A stretch of DNA of 64,000 nucleotides, from the NCBI GenBank assembly GCA_002855745.1, contig NDWX01000006.1, positions 1 to 64,000 on the forward strand. Direction: 5' to 3'. The notes beneath the pieces are model-generated. The model did not search any database. It worked only from the letters and a program-made list of their open reading frames with translations, and was not told the origin of the DNA. The translations under genes and the position numbers were made by a program. Origin of the DNA: Thermofilum sp. NZ13. Its GTDB lineage: Archaea > Thermoproteota > Thermoprotei > Thermofilales > Thermofilaceae. Positions 6,922 through 15,464 of the stretch are shown piece by piece (positions within the stretch are counted from its first letter, which is position 1; the number at the start of each line of letters is the position of its first letter).

Positions 6922-7860
6922 ATGATTGCCAGGATAATGTTCTGGGGTGTTAGCAGCACGCGGCCTTTCAAGGGGAGGCTGCCTCCCTGCACCGTGGTAA
7001 AGCTCGACGGGAGAATTGTACTCCTCGACTCTGGAGAAATGTGTCAGGGAGCATTTGAGTACTTCGGGTTAAGCTACAACTCCCCATTGATTATTCTGAT
7101 CTCGCATCTTCACGGCGATCATACATACGGGCTGGTGCCACTTTTGGAGTCATTGCAACTGGCTGGCAGGAAGGAACCGATCGAGATCATAGGACCGCTG
7201 GGCGTAGGTGAGATAATTCCGGCACAGCTTTTGCTGAAGCAGGAATACCCGGTAAGGGTATTGGAGATTTTAGGCGACGAAGGCAGAATCCCGCTGGGCG
7301 GCGAGGAGCGTCTATCGGTTAGGTACATCAGGGCCCCCCACTCATACATATCGTACTCCTATGTGCTAGAAACACGCGAGAGAATACGTTTAGATGGGAG
7401 GAAACTACAGGAAGAAGGCATACCGGGAAAGCTCAGGAGAAGGCTTCTGGACAGGGGACAAATACGCTACAGAGGGAAGGTATACTTCCTTGAGGACTTC
7501 ATTTTGGACAAAATCCCCGGTTTGAAAATCTCATACAGTGGCGATACGCTTCCCAACGCCCGATTTGGAGCAGCAAGCTGGGAAGCAGATGTCATGATAC
7601 ACGAAAGCACATTCCTCCATGCTGACTGGATCGGTAGAGAGAGTATCGCCCACTCAACCTCCCGAGAAGCAGCATACCTGGCGAAGAAAGCTAGAGTCAA
7701 GCTTTTAATCCTCACACACTTCAGCACTCGTTACACCGAACTTGAGCCCCTGCTTGAGGAAGCCAAAGCCGTTTTCCCTCGTGTTGTGTTGGCCGAGAAA
7801 GGCCTGGTAGTGGAGGTCAAAGCTGGGCGACCAAGGGTCATAACTATCATGAGGGCGTAG
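6922..7860 (+). CDS. rnz: Ribonuclease Z (tRNA 3' processing endonuclease)
   Basis: 312 aa metallo-beta-lactamase-fold enzyme that cleaves tRNA precursors at the 3' end to create the CCA-addition site. The zinc motif HLHGDH is at residues 62-67, with further ligands in RAPHSYISYSY, YSGDT and ILTHFSTRY near residues 140, 210 and 270. Length and layout fit tRNase Z short form. ATG 6922 is about 25-30 nt downstream of an A-rich TATA-like box (CTAAAAATGG), implying a nearly leaderless mRNA. That box lies in the right end of a dispersed repeat, so a repeat insertion may have supplied the promoter. Confidence 0.95.
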   Translation: MIARIMFWGVSSTRPFKGRLPPCTVVKLDGRIVLLDSGEMCQGAFEYFGLSYNSPLIILISHLHGDHTYGLVPLLESLQLAGRKEPIEIIGPLGVGEIIPAQLLLKQEYPVRVLEILGDEGRIPLGGEERLSVRYIRAPHSYISYSYVLETRERIRLDGRKLQEEGIPGKLRRRLLDRGQIRYRGKVYFLEDFILDKIPGLKISYSGDTLPNARFGAASWEADVMIHESTFLHADWIGRESIAHSTSREAAYLAKKARVKLLILTHFSTRYTELEPLLEEAKAVFPRVVLAEKGLVVEVKAGRPRVITIMRA

Positions 7861-7936
7861 TACTACCAGTGTTAGAACTAGTTACACGCTGCGCGAGCCG
7901 ACTTTTAGTGTTTATCGGCAAAAATCTTGGCACCCC

Positions 7937-8389
7937 TTAGCCGTGACACCTGAACTCGGCTTCTTCGTTTACTGGCCGCCCCTCACGTGTTTCGGGCACA
8001 AACCAGTTAAGAAACAGTTCTCGGTCACACTCACCTATGTCGACTAGTACTGTTATCGCTCCAAGAGGGCTTTCACCGAACTCGAAGGAGCAGAAGCTGA
8101 CACGTCCCTGGAAGGCGGCCTGTTTATTCAGATAGAATTTAAACGTCTTCTCAGTAGAGTCTCTCAAAACATAGCTTCGCGCAGCGTCGAGTATTCTCTG
8201 ACTTTTGATGAGATTGGATAGCTTCTCGAGAGGTTTGTAAGACTCAGACCGACAGGTTACTTCTCGATAATCCTCGAAATTCTGGATGGAGCACTCCTCT
8301 TTGCTGAACGACAGTACGTTTAGGATGGCTCTCAGGACCTTTTCCTCAGACTCGGTTGCATAGAGTGGAGCTCGAGCTACAACCATCAT
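7937..8389 (-). CDS. UPF0201-family RNA-binding protein
   Basis: 150 aa. Matches the archaeal UPF0201 pattern: TEsEEKVLRAILN at the N-terminus, RILDAARSYVLR near residue 70, FYLNKQAAFQGRVSF near residue 90, and ESPLGAITVLVDIG near residue 110. The family is uncharacterised, and related RNA-binding domains are linked to the archaeal exosome. In other archaea it is commonly next to the UPF0200 kinase-like gene, as here (33 bp gap). It has its own promoter: GCTTATAAGTAC about 26 nt before the ATG, in the gap, so the message would be leaderless. Confidence 0.8.
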   Translation of the reverse strand: MMVVARAPLYATESEEKVLRAILNVLSFSKEECSIQNFEDYREVTCRSESYKPLEKLSNLIKSQRILDAARSYVLRDSTEKTFKFYLNKQAAFQGRVSFCSFEFGESPLGAITVLVDIGECDRELFLNWFVPETREGRPVNEEAEFRCHG

Positions 8390-8421
8390 ACCGTGAGCGC
8401 AAGGAGAGGGTACTTATAAGC

Positions 8422-9021
8422 TTATACAGGAGATCTCTCTACTTCTACGCTAAGTAGCTTATTCAATATGTTTTCAACTTTTCTCTGAAGCTCATCGAGC
8501 TCCATATCTTCGTTGACAACCATGATGTCTGCTAATGCGATGACAGAACCTATTCCGAATCCCAGCTCGCGTCGGTCTCTTTCCACGAACTCCTCCCAAG
8601 TCGACGGGTCGTCCTTACGCGCCCTCCTCAGCAATCGGTTAAAACGAGTTTTGGGTGAGGAGTGAAAAGCAACCACGACAGCTTCTTTTGCATTCTGCCG
8701 AAGATAGTCAAGCTCCTCTAGGCTTCTCAATCCCTCGATAACAGCTACAGTACTCCCTGTTTTGCATGCTTTCTCATAAGCTAGCATCGCCACTGCCGCT
8801 CTGCCACTTTTGTCTCGCAACTCCTTGGCTATCTTCGCGAGGTTACTATCATTAACTTCTAATCCTTGCTCATGCGCTATTTCGCGCACAATGTCACCCA
8901 TATTTACAACGGGTAGACCCTTTCTCCTAGCAATTTCACCGAAGATGCTTTTTCCCGAACCGGGCATGCCTGTAACCAGTATTAGCTTCTCCACTCTACA
9001 TTCCGAGCTGTGCGCCGGCAT
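8422..9021 (-). CDS. UPF0200-family P-loop kinase-like protein
   Basis: 199 aa. A Walker A motif GMPGSGKS sits near residue 18 (VTGMPGSGKSIFGE), followed by VVNMGDIVRE, as in adenylate kinase or dephospho-CoA kinase-like enzymes. VIEGLRSLEELDYL and an arginine-rich lid (RLLRRARKDDP) follow. Archaeal UPF0200 proteins are predicted nucleotide or small-molecule kinases of unknown substrate. ATG 9021 lies about 28 nt from AATTTTAAGCC, consistent with a leaderless start. An internal GTG before EKLILVTG is an alternative. Downstream gene: UPF0201. Confidence 0.82.
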   Translation of the reverse strand: MPAHSSECRVEKLILVTGMPGSGKSIFGEIARRKGLPVVNMGDIVREIAHEQGLEVNDSNLAKIAKELRDKSGRAAVAMLAYEKACKTGSTVAVIEGLRSLEELDYLRQNAKEAVVVAFHSSPKTRFNRLLRRARKDDPSTWEEFVERDRRELGFGIGSVIALADIMVVNEDMELDELQRKVENILNKLLSVEVERSPV

Positions 9022-9140
9022 ACTCTTCCTAAGAGATACTCAAGGCTTAAAATTAGTTCTGTTTCAACCCTGAAGCAGAAATGTAAAGAAAAAGCAGAAG
9101 AAAAGAATGAAGGTAATTTGTCCCTATAATAACTGTGGTT

Positions 9141-10817
9141 TTAATCGAACTCGCTCTTCTCCTCTCCCTCCTCTTTCTTCTTCTCCTCCTTCTTCTCCTC
9201 GAGCTTTGAAGCGCTGATTATGTCGTCTATGCGGAGGATCATCGACGCAGCCTCGGTTGCGATTTTAATCGCGTGGTCTTTAACGCTCGCCGGCTCAAAT
9301 ATTCCTAGAGCCAACATGTCCGCGACTCCACCGTTATTTACGTCGACACCGTAACCCCACTTCGCGGGGTCTTCGTGGGCAGACCTTAAGTCAGCGATTA
9401 TGTCGATGGGGTCTAGCCCAGCGTTCTCAGCGAGGGTTCGCGGAATAGCTTCTATCGCGTTGGCAAAAGCCTCTATTGCGAGCTGCTCCTTCCCCCCGAC
9501 CTCGGTGGCGTACTTGCGGAGCTCCCTAGCGATTTCGGCCTCGATCGCGCCACCGCCCGGGACGATGTACGGGTGCTTGAGGACGTCCGCGACAGCGTAC
9601 AGTGCGTCTTTGAGCGACCTCTCAGCCTCGTCCACGGCTCTCTCGAATCCGCCTCTGACGAGGATTGTGACGCTCTTGGGGTTGGGGCAGCCCTCGACGA
9701 AGACCATCTTCTCGTCCGCCACCTTCCTCTCCTCCACGAGCTTCGCGGTGCCCAGAGCCTCGGGCGTGATGTCCTCAACCCTAGTCAGGATCCTCGCGCC
9801 AGTAGCCCTAGCAAGCTTCTCCATGTCACTCTTCTTCACACGCCTAACAGCCAGAACTCCAGCCTTAGCCAAGTAGTACTGCGCAACATCATCAATACCC
9901 TTCTGGCAGAAAACCACATTAGCACCACTCTCCTTGATCTTGTCGACCATCTCTTTCAGTATTCTCTCCTCCTCCTCGAGGAACTGCTGCATCTGCTCGG
10001 GAGAGGAGATCCTGATTTCGGCGTCTATCTCCGTCTTCTCGACCTCGAGCGGCGCGTCGAGCAGGGCGATCTTCGCGTTCTCAACCCTCTTAGGCATAGC
10101 AGGGTGGACAACCTCCTTGTCGACTATGATGCCGTAGACCAGCTGTGTGTCAAGGAAGGCGCCCCCCTTCTTTTTGATGATCTGTATGTTGTCGATATCC
10201 ACGCGTATCTGACCGTTAACCTCCTCTGCGACTTGCTTCACAGCTCTTACAGCTAGGTCTGCGAAGTAGTCCCTTAGGGCGGCAACGGCTTTGCTCCTCA
10301 TGGATGTTGCCGCAACCTTCTTTAGAGTTTCCACGTCATCCAGGCTTACCTTGATTGCCTTCTGCTTTATGACCTCACGAGCTTTCTCCATCGCCTTCTT
10401 GTACCCGCCCACTATTATCGTCGGGTGAATGTTCCTCTCTAGGAGTTTTTCAGCCTCCTTTAGGAGCTCGCCGGTTATGACCACTGCAGTCGTTGTCCCA
10501 TCGCCAACCTCCTTGTCCTGAGCCTTAGCCACCTCTACCATCAGCTTCGCGACAGGGTGCTGCACGTCCATTTCGTCCAGAATTGTTGCTCCATCATTGG
10601 ATATTGTTATATCACCGAGCGTGTCAATGAGCATTTTGTCCATGCCTTTAGGGCCAAGAGTCGTCTTAATGGTCTCAGCGATAGCTCTCGCAACCATTAT
10701 GTTAAGATGAAGCGCCTCACGGCCAGTCTGCCTCGAGGTCCCCTCCTTCAGTATTAATACAGGAACCCCACCAAGTTGCGCCACCGACGCCATACCCTCA
10801 CCACCGGGTGATGCCAT
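9141..10817 (-). CDS. ths: Thermosome subunit (group II chaperonin)
   Basis: About 558 aa. Subunit of the double-ring ATP-driven archaeal chaperonin that folds proteins in the cytoplasm. Hallmarks: NDGATIL and [14 protein letters not shown] in the ATP site, [11 protein letters not shown] near the start, [14 protein letters not shown] in the apical region, and the C-terminal VDNNG-like/GIFEPA region followed by a Lys/Glu-rich tail ending KSEFD. I prefer ATG 10817 (MASPGGEG), preceded by GCGAGG. A GTG at 10832 is also in frame and lies near leaderless distance from TTTTATAG (about 10855). Only one subunit gene is in the window. Confidence 0.96.
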   Translation of the reverse strand: MASPGGEGMASVAQLGGVPVLILKEGTSRQTGREALHLNIMVARAIAETIKTTLGPKGMDKMLIDTLGDITISNDGATILDEMDVQHPVAKLMVEVAKAQDKEVGDGTTTAVVITGELLKEAEKLLERNIHPTIIVGGYKKAMEKAREVIKQKAIKVSLDDVETLKKVAATSMRSKAVAALRDYFADLAVRAVKQVAEEVNGQIRVDIDNIQIIKKKGGAFLDTQLVYGIIVDKEVVHPAMPKRVENAKIALLDAPLEVEKTEIDAEIRISSPEQMQQFLEEEERILKEMVDKIKESGANVVFCQKGIDDVAQYYLAKAGVLAVRRVKKSDMEKLARATGARILTRVEDITPEALGTAKLVEERKVADEKMVFVEGCPNPKSVTILVRGGFERAVDEAERSLKDALYAVADVLKHPYIVPGGGAIEAEIARELRKYATEVGGKEQLAIEAFANAIEAIPRTLAENAGLDPIDIIADLRSAHEDPAKWGYGVDVNNGGVADMLALGIFEPASVKDHAIKIATEAASMILRIDDIISASKLEEKKEEKKKEEGEEKSEFD

Positions 10818-10945
10818 TTTCCTCGCCTGCACCTCATGAAAATTATCGCTTCTATAAAAACTTTTCTCAACTCACCGCTAAGTTCATACCCATTAAGATC
10901 ATGCGGCGTCCAGTAGCAGTAACTAAGCCTGAAAGCTTGAGGAGG

Positions 10946-11030
10946 TGCGGGGGCCGGGATTCGAACCCGGGCAGGCCGACGCCAGCGGATCTTAAGTCCG
11001 CCCCCTTTGTCCAGGCTCGGGCACCCCCGC
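10946..11030 (-). tRNA. tRNA-Leu (anticodon UAA)
   Basis: 85-nt cloverleaf on the minus strand with acceptor stem GCGGGGG/CCCCCGC and discriminator A. It has U8, a long class II variable arm (GCTGGCGTCGGC region), and an anticodon loop CTTAAGA giving UAA. The T arm is CCGGGTTCGAATCCCGG. No intron and no encoded CCA. It lies about 100 bp from tRNA-Pro on the same strand. Confidence 0.96.
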
Positions 11031-11130
11031 ACTATTGAAAGAATTCTACACGCTGTTAAAACTTTTTTCTAGTATTGCAAGACAAGGGCGGTGATTCAGG
11101 GGTCAGAAGGAGAGTGGTTCTGTGCAAAAG

Positions 11131-11224
11131 TGGGGCCGCCGGGATTCGAACCCGGGACCACCTGGGCCCAAGCCAGGCATCAGGAACCGCTACGGGTTAT
11201 CCTACCAGGCTGGACTACGGCCCC
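11131..11224 (-). tRNA. tRNA-Pro (anticodon UGG) with a small intron before the anticodon arm
   Basis: 94 nt instead of about 74. The acceptor is GGGGCCG/CGGCCCC with discriminator A, and the anticodon loop is CTTGGGC on stem CCTGG/CCAGG. Between the D arm (ends GGAT) and the anticodon stem lie about 20 extra bases that form an AACC-CGTAGC-GGTT hairpin. This fits a bulge-helix-bulge intron at the 25/26 region, a non-canonical site. Such introns are known in Thermoproteales. Exact splice points are inferred. Confidence 0.88.
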
Positions 11225-11281
11225 AGAGATTCCAGATGAACTTTTATCGCCAACCAATGTTTATTTTTTTCGGGCGAGAGT

Positions 11282-12022
11282 GTGGAGGTTGTTGTAGGAA
11301 CGTGCGGTTTCTCCGGAAAGGGAGGACGTAGAAACTACTACAACTCTTTTAGGGGTGTTGAGGTGCAGGAAACCTTCTACAGGCCAGTGCCGCTCGAAAC
11401 CCTGCGCCGCTGGAGGAGTGAAGCACCAGAAGGTTTCGAGTTCACGCTTAAAGCCTTCCAGGGAATCACGCATCCAGCCAGCTCGCCGACCTGGAGAAGG
11501 GCGAAGGGCGTCAAGCCGACGGAAAACCACGGCTTCTTTAGACCAACTAGGGAGGTTTTCGAAGGGTGGGAGTATACGAGAAGCGCGGCTCAAGCCCTGG
11601 ACGCGAGCGTCGTTGTCTTCCAAACGCCCCCCAGCTTTGGTCCCACAGAGGAGAACGTGTCTAACGTGGACACATTTTTCTCGAAGATAGATAGAGGGTC
11701 ATTGACTCTAGGATGGGAACCGCGCGGAGAATGGCTTAATCGTCCAGAGCTACTTGAGAGGATTTTCAAAAAACATGATATGATTCACGTTGTAGACCCG
11801 TTCAGGCGCATGCCCTTAGTCGAGTCTAAGGTGCAGTATTTCAGGTTGCACGGCATAGGAAGAGGAGAGGTAAACTACTCCTATAAGTACACCGAGGAAG
11901 ACCTGCTCCGCCTGCTCTCCATTATAGAAAGCCTCAGCGCCTTAAAAGTGTACGTCTTCTTCAACAATATTCAAATGTTCCAAGATGCGTTGCGTTTTAA
12001 AGAACTGCTTGAGAGGCGCTAA
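11282..12022 (+). CDS. DUF72 family protein
   Basis: 246 aa, TIM-barrel-like DUF72 (YecE) family. Visible signatures: VGTCGFSG at the N-terminus, FRGVEVQETFYRP near residue 25, ALDASVVVFQTPPSF near residue 105, and the C-terminal YVFFNN motif. Its biochemical role is unknown. GTG 11282 is the only in-frame start near the promoter-like T-rich box (TTTATTTTTTT). Its TAA stop is directly adjacent to the stop of the convergent PGI/PMI gene (TAATCA), leaving no spacer between the two 3' ends. Confidence 0.85.
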   Translation: MEVVVGTCGFSGKGGRRNYYNSFRGVEVQETFYRPVPLETLRRWRSEAPEGFEFTLKAFQGITHPASSPTWRRAKGVKPTENHGFFRPTREVFEGWEYTRSAAQALDASVVVFQTPPSFGPTEENVSNVDTFFSKIDRGSLTLGWEPRGEWLNRPELLERIFKKHDMIHVVDPFRRMPLVESKVQYFRLHGIGRGEVNYSYKYTEEDLLRLLSIIESLSALKVYVFFNNIQMFQDALRFKELLERR

Positions 12023-13120
12023 TCACCTCTCGGCTTCTCGTAGAAAAGTCAAGCCGACTTTGGACTCTAGGTGTGTCTTAAGCCGTGAGATGATGTCAAC
12101 AGGTGTCGGGTCAACTCCCCGTAGGAGAGCGAGAGCTATAGACGCTACATCGGCTTTGAAAACCAGCGCGAGAAGCTCGCCGGCTCTGCCTCCACCCTCC
12201 CCATAGAGGTTGTAGTAGGGAACGCCTTTGCTGCTTAGAAGCTCCTCCAAGAACTCAATCCTAGCCCGCATGTACTCCGGCTCCTCCCGCCCCCTCAAGA
12301 AAATTACCGAAAAGTTGGCCAGAGGGCCGCTCCAGCCCATTATCTCGTTATGGTTACCCTCAGGGAGCTCGCCGAAGAATGCGTGAACCTTTGAGTTCTC
12401 ATTTAACTGTGTCTTAAACCTGTAGGCTGGGGAAGTGTAGGGAGAGTACCCGTACACGAGTGGAACCAGACCCTTCGCGACGTCCTCATGGAGTAGCCTG
12501 GCTAATGCGGCCCCCTCACTGAAAGCCCCCTCAAGCCTGCTCTGGAGCTCTCGAGCCGCTTCTTCAAGCCAGCTAACTGCGTCGATACCGGTTACAAGGG
12601 ATAAAACTGAGGTAAGGGCGGAGGTTATATGCGGGAAGGCGGCTCTGGGCGGGATGCCAGGAGGTAAGCGAAGAAGAGGTACTCCCTTCTTCTCCGAGAT
12701 CTCGGCCATTTTGCCTCCGGACGTGACAGCTACAATCGGGATCCCCCTTTTGAGCCCCTCGGAATAGACTCTCAGGGTTTCCTCGGTGTTGCCAGAATAG
12801 CTGACCGTCACAAGAAGGTAGTTCTTGTCTATAAACTTCGGTAGCTTTGCGTCCCTATTCAAGACGAGAGGCTTATCAGTTTTATCTGCGATTAAGTCGT
12901 AGAGGAAAAGTCCGCTAATAAAGGAGCCACCCATGCCGCTGACAACCACCCCGCTAAGGTGTGAGAGATCAAACCTGAGTAAACTCTCAGCTTCCTCCCT
13001 GTACCTACTTGTGCTCTCCAGGATGCTGTGAGGTGTATGGATAACGTGTGGGAGCATTCCCGAAGGATCATGCTTTCTGGCTTCCGCAGAGATCAACGCA
13101 TACGCCTTGTCTTCCAGCAT
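12023..13120 (-). CDS. Bifunctional phosphoglucose/phosphomannose isomerase
   Basis: 365 aa, SIS-domain isomerase that interconverts fructose 6-phosphate with glucose 6-phosphate and mannose 6-phosphate. It belongs to the archaeal PGI/PMI family. Signatures: VSGMGGSFISGLF near residue 60 (phosphate-binding SIS start), VTVSYSGNTEETL near residue 105, VTSGGKMAEI near 135, and LPEGNHNEIMGW near 250 (catalytic Glu/His region). It feeds gluconeogenesis and sugar-nucleotide supply. ATG 13120 follows a TATA-like ATTTTAATCAC/ACTATAAAC region by about 20-28 nt. Confidence 0.93.
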   Translation of the reverse strand: MLEDKAYALISAEARKHDPSGMLPHVIHTPHSILESTSRYREEAESLLRFDLSHLSGVVVSGMGGSFISGLFLYDLIADKTDKPLVLNRDAKLPKFIDKNYLLVTVSYSGNTEETLRVYSEGLKRGIPIVAVTSGGKMAEISEKKGVPLLRLPPGIPPRAAFPHITSALTSVLSLVTGIDAVSWLEEAARELQSRLEGAFSEGAALARLLHEDVAKGLVPLVYGYSPYTSPAYRFKTQLNENSKVHAFFGELPEGNHNEIMGWSGPLANFSVIFLRGREEPEYMRARIEFLEELLSSKGVPYYNLYGEGGGRAGELLALVFKADVASIALALLRGVDPTPVDIISRLKTHLESKVGLTFLREAER

Positions 13121-13144
13121 CGTGATTACGAGTGTTTATAGTGA

Positions 13145-14443
13145 TTAAAATCCTTTTGAATAACCAAGAAGCTTAACGGCTTCATCAATGGTCAATTTCT
13201 GCTCCGTCCAGTTCTTAAGATCCCGGAGGGTCAGACTTCCCTCAGAGACTTCTCGTGCGCCGATGATCACGGCGTACTTAGCTCCCTTTTTACCAGCTTT
13301 CTCGAGTGTTTTCGAAAGGGATCTACCAGCATACTCAACAGTCACACGTAGAGCCGTCCTCCAGCGCAGTGTCTCTGCTACCTTAATGGCGTATTTTAGC
13401 AATTCTTCGTCGCTACCTACCGGCACCACCACGGCGTCAAACTCACTGAATGTGACATCAATCCTGCCTAGGGTTCGTAGAACTTCTATAAGCCTATCAA
13501 CACCTATAGCCATACCCGTTGCTGGCAGACGAGGGCCGCCCAGAGAGCTTATCAGGTCATCGTACCGCCCGCCACCAGCAACGCTGCCAACTTCTCCTCC
13601 CAGAGGCGTCTTGACCTCAAAAACAAGGCCCGTATAGTATCCCAAACCTCTGACTATTCCGAAGTCGACCCTTGCTCTCAGGTCGTAAGCGCTTTCAAGT
13701 AAATCCAAGGTTCGGGATAAGAATTTCAGTCCCTCGACCGCCTTTTGGGATCTAACCTCTATGTTGAGATCAGCACTTGACAGTTGCTCGAGCATTTTCT
13801 CGGCACTTGACCTCTCTGCTCCTAGCCTCGAAAGCTCATCTACAACATATTCTTTTCCTTTTTTATCAAGTTTATCAAGCGCACGTAAAGCCTCGTTGAC
13901 TCGGTCTTCAGGCAATCCCGTTGACAGGATTAAATCCTCCACGACGCTTCGGTGGCTGATATGGATTTCAAATTCCTGAAGCCCCGCGCTCCTCAAAGCT
14001 CTGTGAGCGATTGCTATGACCTCCGCGTCGCCCATTGGGTCATCTATCCCTATCAGCTCAACGCCGGCCTGCCAAAACTCCCTGAGCCTCCCCTTCTGAG
14101 GTTCCTCATACCTCCAAACGGGCTGTATGTAGTAGAAGCGTATTGGTTTAGGCATGTCAAGGCGCGAGGCCACGATTCGAGCTATAGGTGTTGTCAGCTC
14201 AAATCTTAAACCTAAGTCTCTGCCAGCCTTGTCCTTAAAAGCGTATATCTGATCTACGACTTCCTCACCGGCCTTAGCTATGAGAACCTCGAGGTGCTCG
14301 AAGGCTGGGGTCTCGATCTCTCCGTAGCCGTAGAGCTCGAAAACTTTCCTGATGGACTCGCATACCTTCCTTTTAATGTATGACTCCTCGGGCAGCCTGT
14401 CCTTCGTGCCCCGCGGTGGCCTTAGAAGCGCCTCTCCGGTCAT
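13145..14443 (-). CDS. hisS: Histidyl-tRNA synthetase
   Basis: About 432 aa class II aminoacyl-tRNA synthetase. Motifs: PPRGTKDRLPEE at the N-terminus; motif 2 region RFYYIQPVWRYEEPQKGRLREFWQ near residue 115 (the WRYE and REFWQ parts are diagnostic); histidine signature LGYYTGLVFEV near 265; motif 3 ATGMAIGVDRLI near 310; C-terminal anticodon-binding domain from about 340. ATG 14443 sits about 30 nt from CAATATATATATTG. An upstream TTG at 14467 would fall too close to the TATA box and would overlap the previous gene by 20 nt. Confidence 0.96.
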   Translation of the reverse strand: MTGEALLRPPRGTKDRLPEESYIKRKVCESIRKVFELYGYGEIETPAFEHLEVLIAKAGEEVVDQIYAFKDKAGRDLGLRFELTTPIARIVASRLDMPKPIRFYYIQPVWRYEEPQKGRLREFWQAGVELIGIDDPMGDAEVIAIAHRALRSAGLQEFEIHISHRSVVEDLILSTGLPEDRVNEALRALDKLDKKGKEYVVDELSRLGAERSSAEKMLEQLSSADLNIEVRSQKAVEGLKFLSRTLDLLESAYDLRARVDFGIVRGLGYYTGLVFEVKTPLGGEVGSVAGGGRYDDLISSLGGPRLPATGMAIGVDRLIEVLRTLGRIDVTFSEFDAVVVPVGSDEELLKYAIKVAETLRWRTALRVTVEYAGRSLSKTLEKAGKKGAKYAVIIGAREVSEGSLTLRDLKNWTEQKLTIDEAVKLLGYSKGF

Positions 14444-14447
14444 TTCA

Positions 14448-15455
14448 CTATTCGAAGATTCTCGCAATATATATATTGTCTTTATTCCGGACTACCCTCG
14501 CTTGAACGCGGGCCCCCGTTGAGAGACCTCTGCCCCCGCCAACCAGCGTGACCACCCTTCCCTTAGAGACTCCAAGTAGCTGACCGCTGAGCCAACCGGG
14601 CCCAACAACCTTGACCGTAATCCTCTCCCCTACCTCGAAAGCATAGGGCACTCTCTCAGCCTTTGTGATCCCAAAGTCCCGCGGACTCAGCACGAGTTTT
14701 ACACTATACTCATCCTCCCACTTGCGTAGGGCATGGTAAAACTCCTTCCAAGTTAGAGGTTTAACCCCAGGCACCTTTCTTCCGTATTTGTGCGCCTCGT
14801 ACTTCTGGATTCCTAGAGGAGGCCACTTTTTACCCGCCCCTATTTTAAGTGCCCACTCAATGATCCTCGGAATCTCGGAGTCGTTGTATCCAGGAACCCA
14901 GACAGGGGCTACGAGTAAGTCCATCCGCAGGCTCGACGCTATGTATTCCGCAACCCTCATCACGCGTGTAACATCGAACCAGGGCGTGCCGGAAAGTAGC
15001 TTAGCTCTCGTAGCATCAATGGCATCTACCGAGAGGTTAATCCGGTCTAGACCAGCCTCGTCCAACTCGTCGGCTAGCCTCTCAGAGAGCAGAGCTCCGT
15101 GGGTCTCGAGGGCAACGGTGAGTGCTAAGCCTGAGTTTTTCAAAAGCCGTACAAGCTCAACTATTTGGGGATGAGTAAGGGGATCTCCCACGGCGTCTAT
15201 GTAGGCGTGAGCGGAGTCGAGACCTTTTACGCGAACACTCCAAGCATACCACTCGACTAGGTACCTGGGGGAAACAACAAACTCGGCCGTCCGCATGCGA
15301 GACCGAGGTCCAGCATCAACGGAGCAGAAGATACAGGAGAGCGGACAAAAAGAGGTAGGCCTAAGTTGCAGGAGGTTTGTTCCCCTGTCGATCACTCCGA
15401 AGGCTATATGCCCGATGAGGGGAAGTTCCCCGTCGATTCTGTAGAGGGCTCTCAT
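14448..15455 (-). CDS. Radical SAM protein with C-terminal TRAM-like domain
   Basis: 335 aa. The radical SAM motif CPLSCIFC is near residue 38, with GDPLTHPQI as the glycine-rich SAM segment near 100. The last 60 residues (VKVVGPGWLSGQLLGVSKGR and on) look like a small beta-barrel TRAM domain, as in RNA-modifying enzymes. It fits the archaeal COG2100-like group with unassigned substrate, and an RNA-modification role is inferred from TRAM. It starts 9 bp after the large surface-protein gene and ends just before hisS, so a three-gene operon is possible. Confidence 0.8.
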   Translation of the reverse strand: MRALYRIDGELPLIGHIAFGVIDRGTNLLQLRPTSFCPLSCIFCSVDAGPRSRMRTAEFVVSPRYLVEWYAWSVRVKGLDSAHAYIDAVGDPLTHPQIVELVRLLKNSGLALTVALETHGALLSERLADELDEAGLDRINLSVDAIDATRAKLLSGTPWFDVTRVMRVAEYIASSLRMDLLVAPVWVPGYNDSEIPRIIEWALKIGAGKKWPPLGIQKYEAHKYGRKVPGVKPLTWKEFYHALRKWEDEYSVKLVLSPRDFGITKAERVPYAFEVGERITVKVVGPGWLSGQLLGVSKGRVVTLVGGGRGLSTGARVQARVVRNKDNIYIARIFE

Positions 15456-15464
15456 CCCAATCCC

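Noticed and set aside
9573-10256. Long antisense frame within the thermosome gene
   Set aside because: Shadow of a strongly biased coding sequence; the thermosome reading has complete family motifs. The same reasoning removes long antisense frames in hisS, aspS, tuf, nfi and others.
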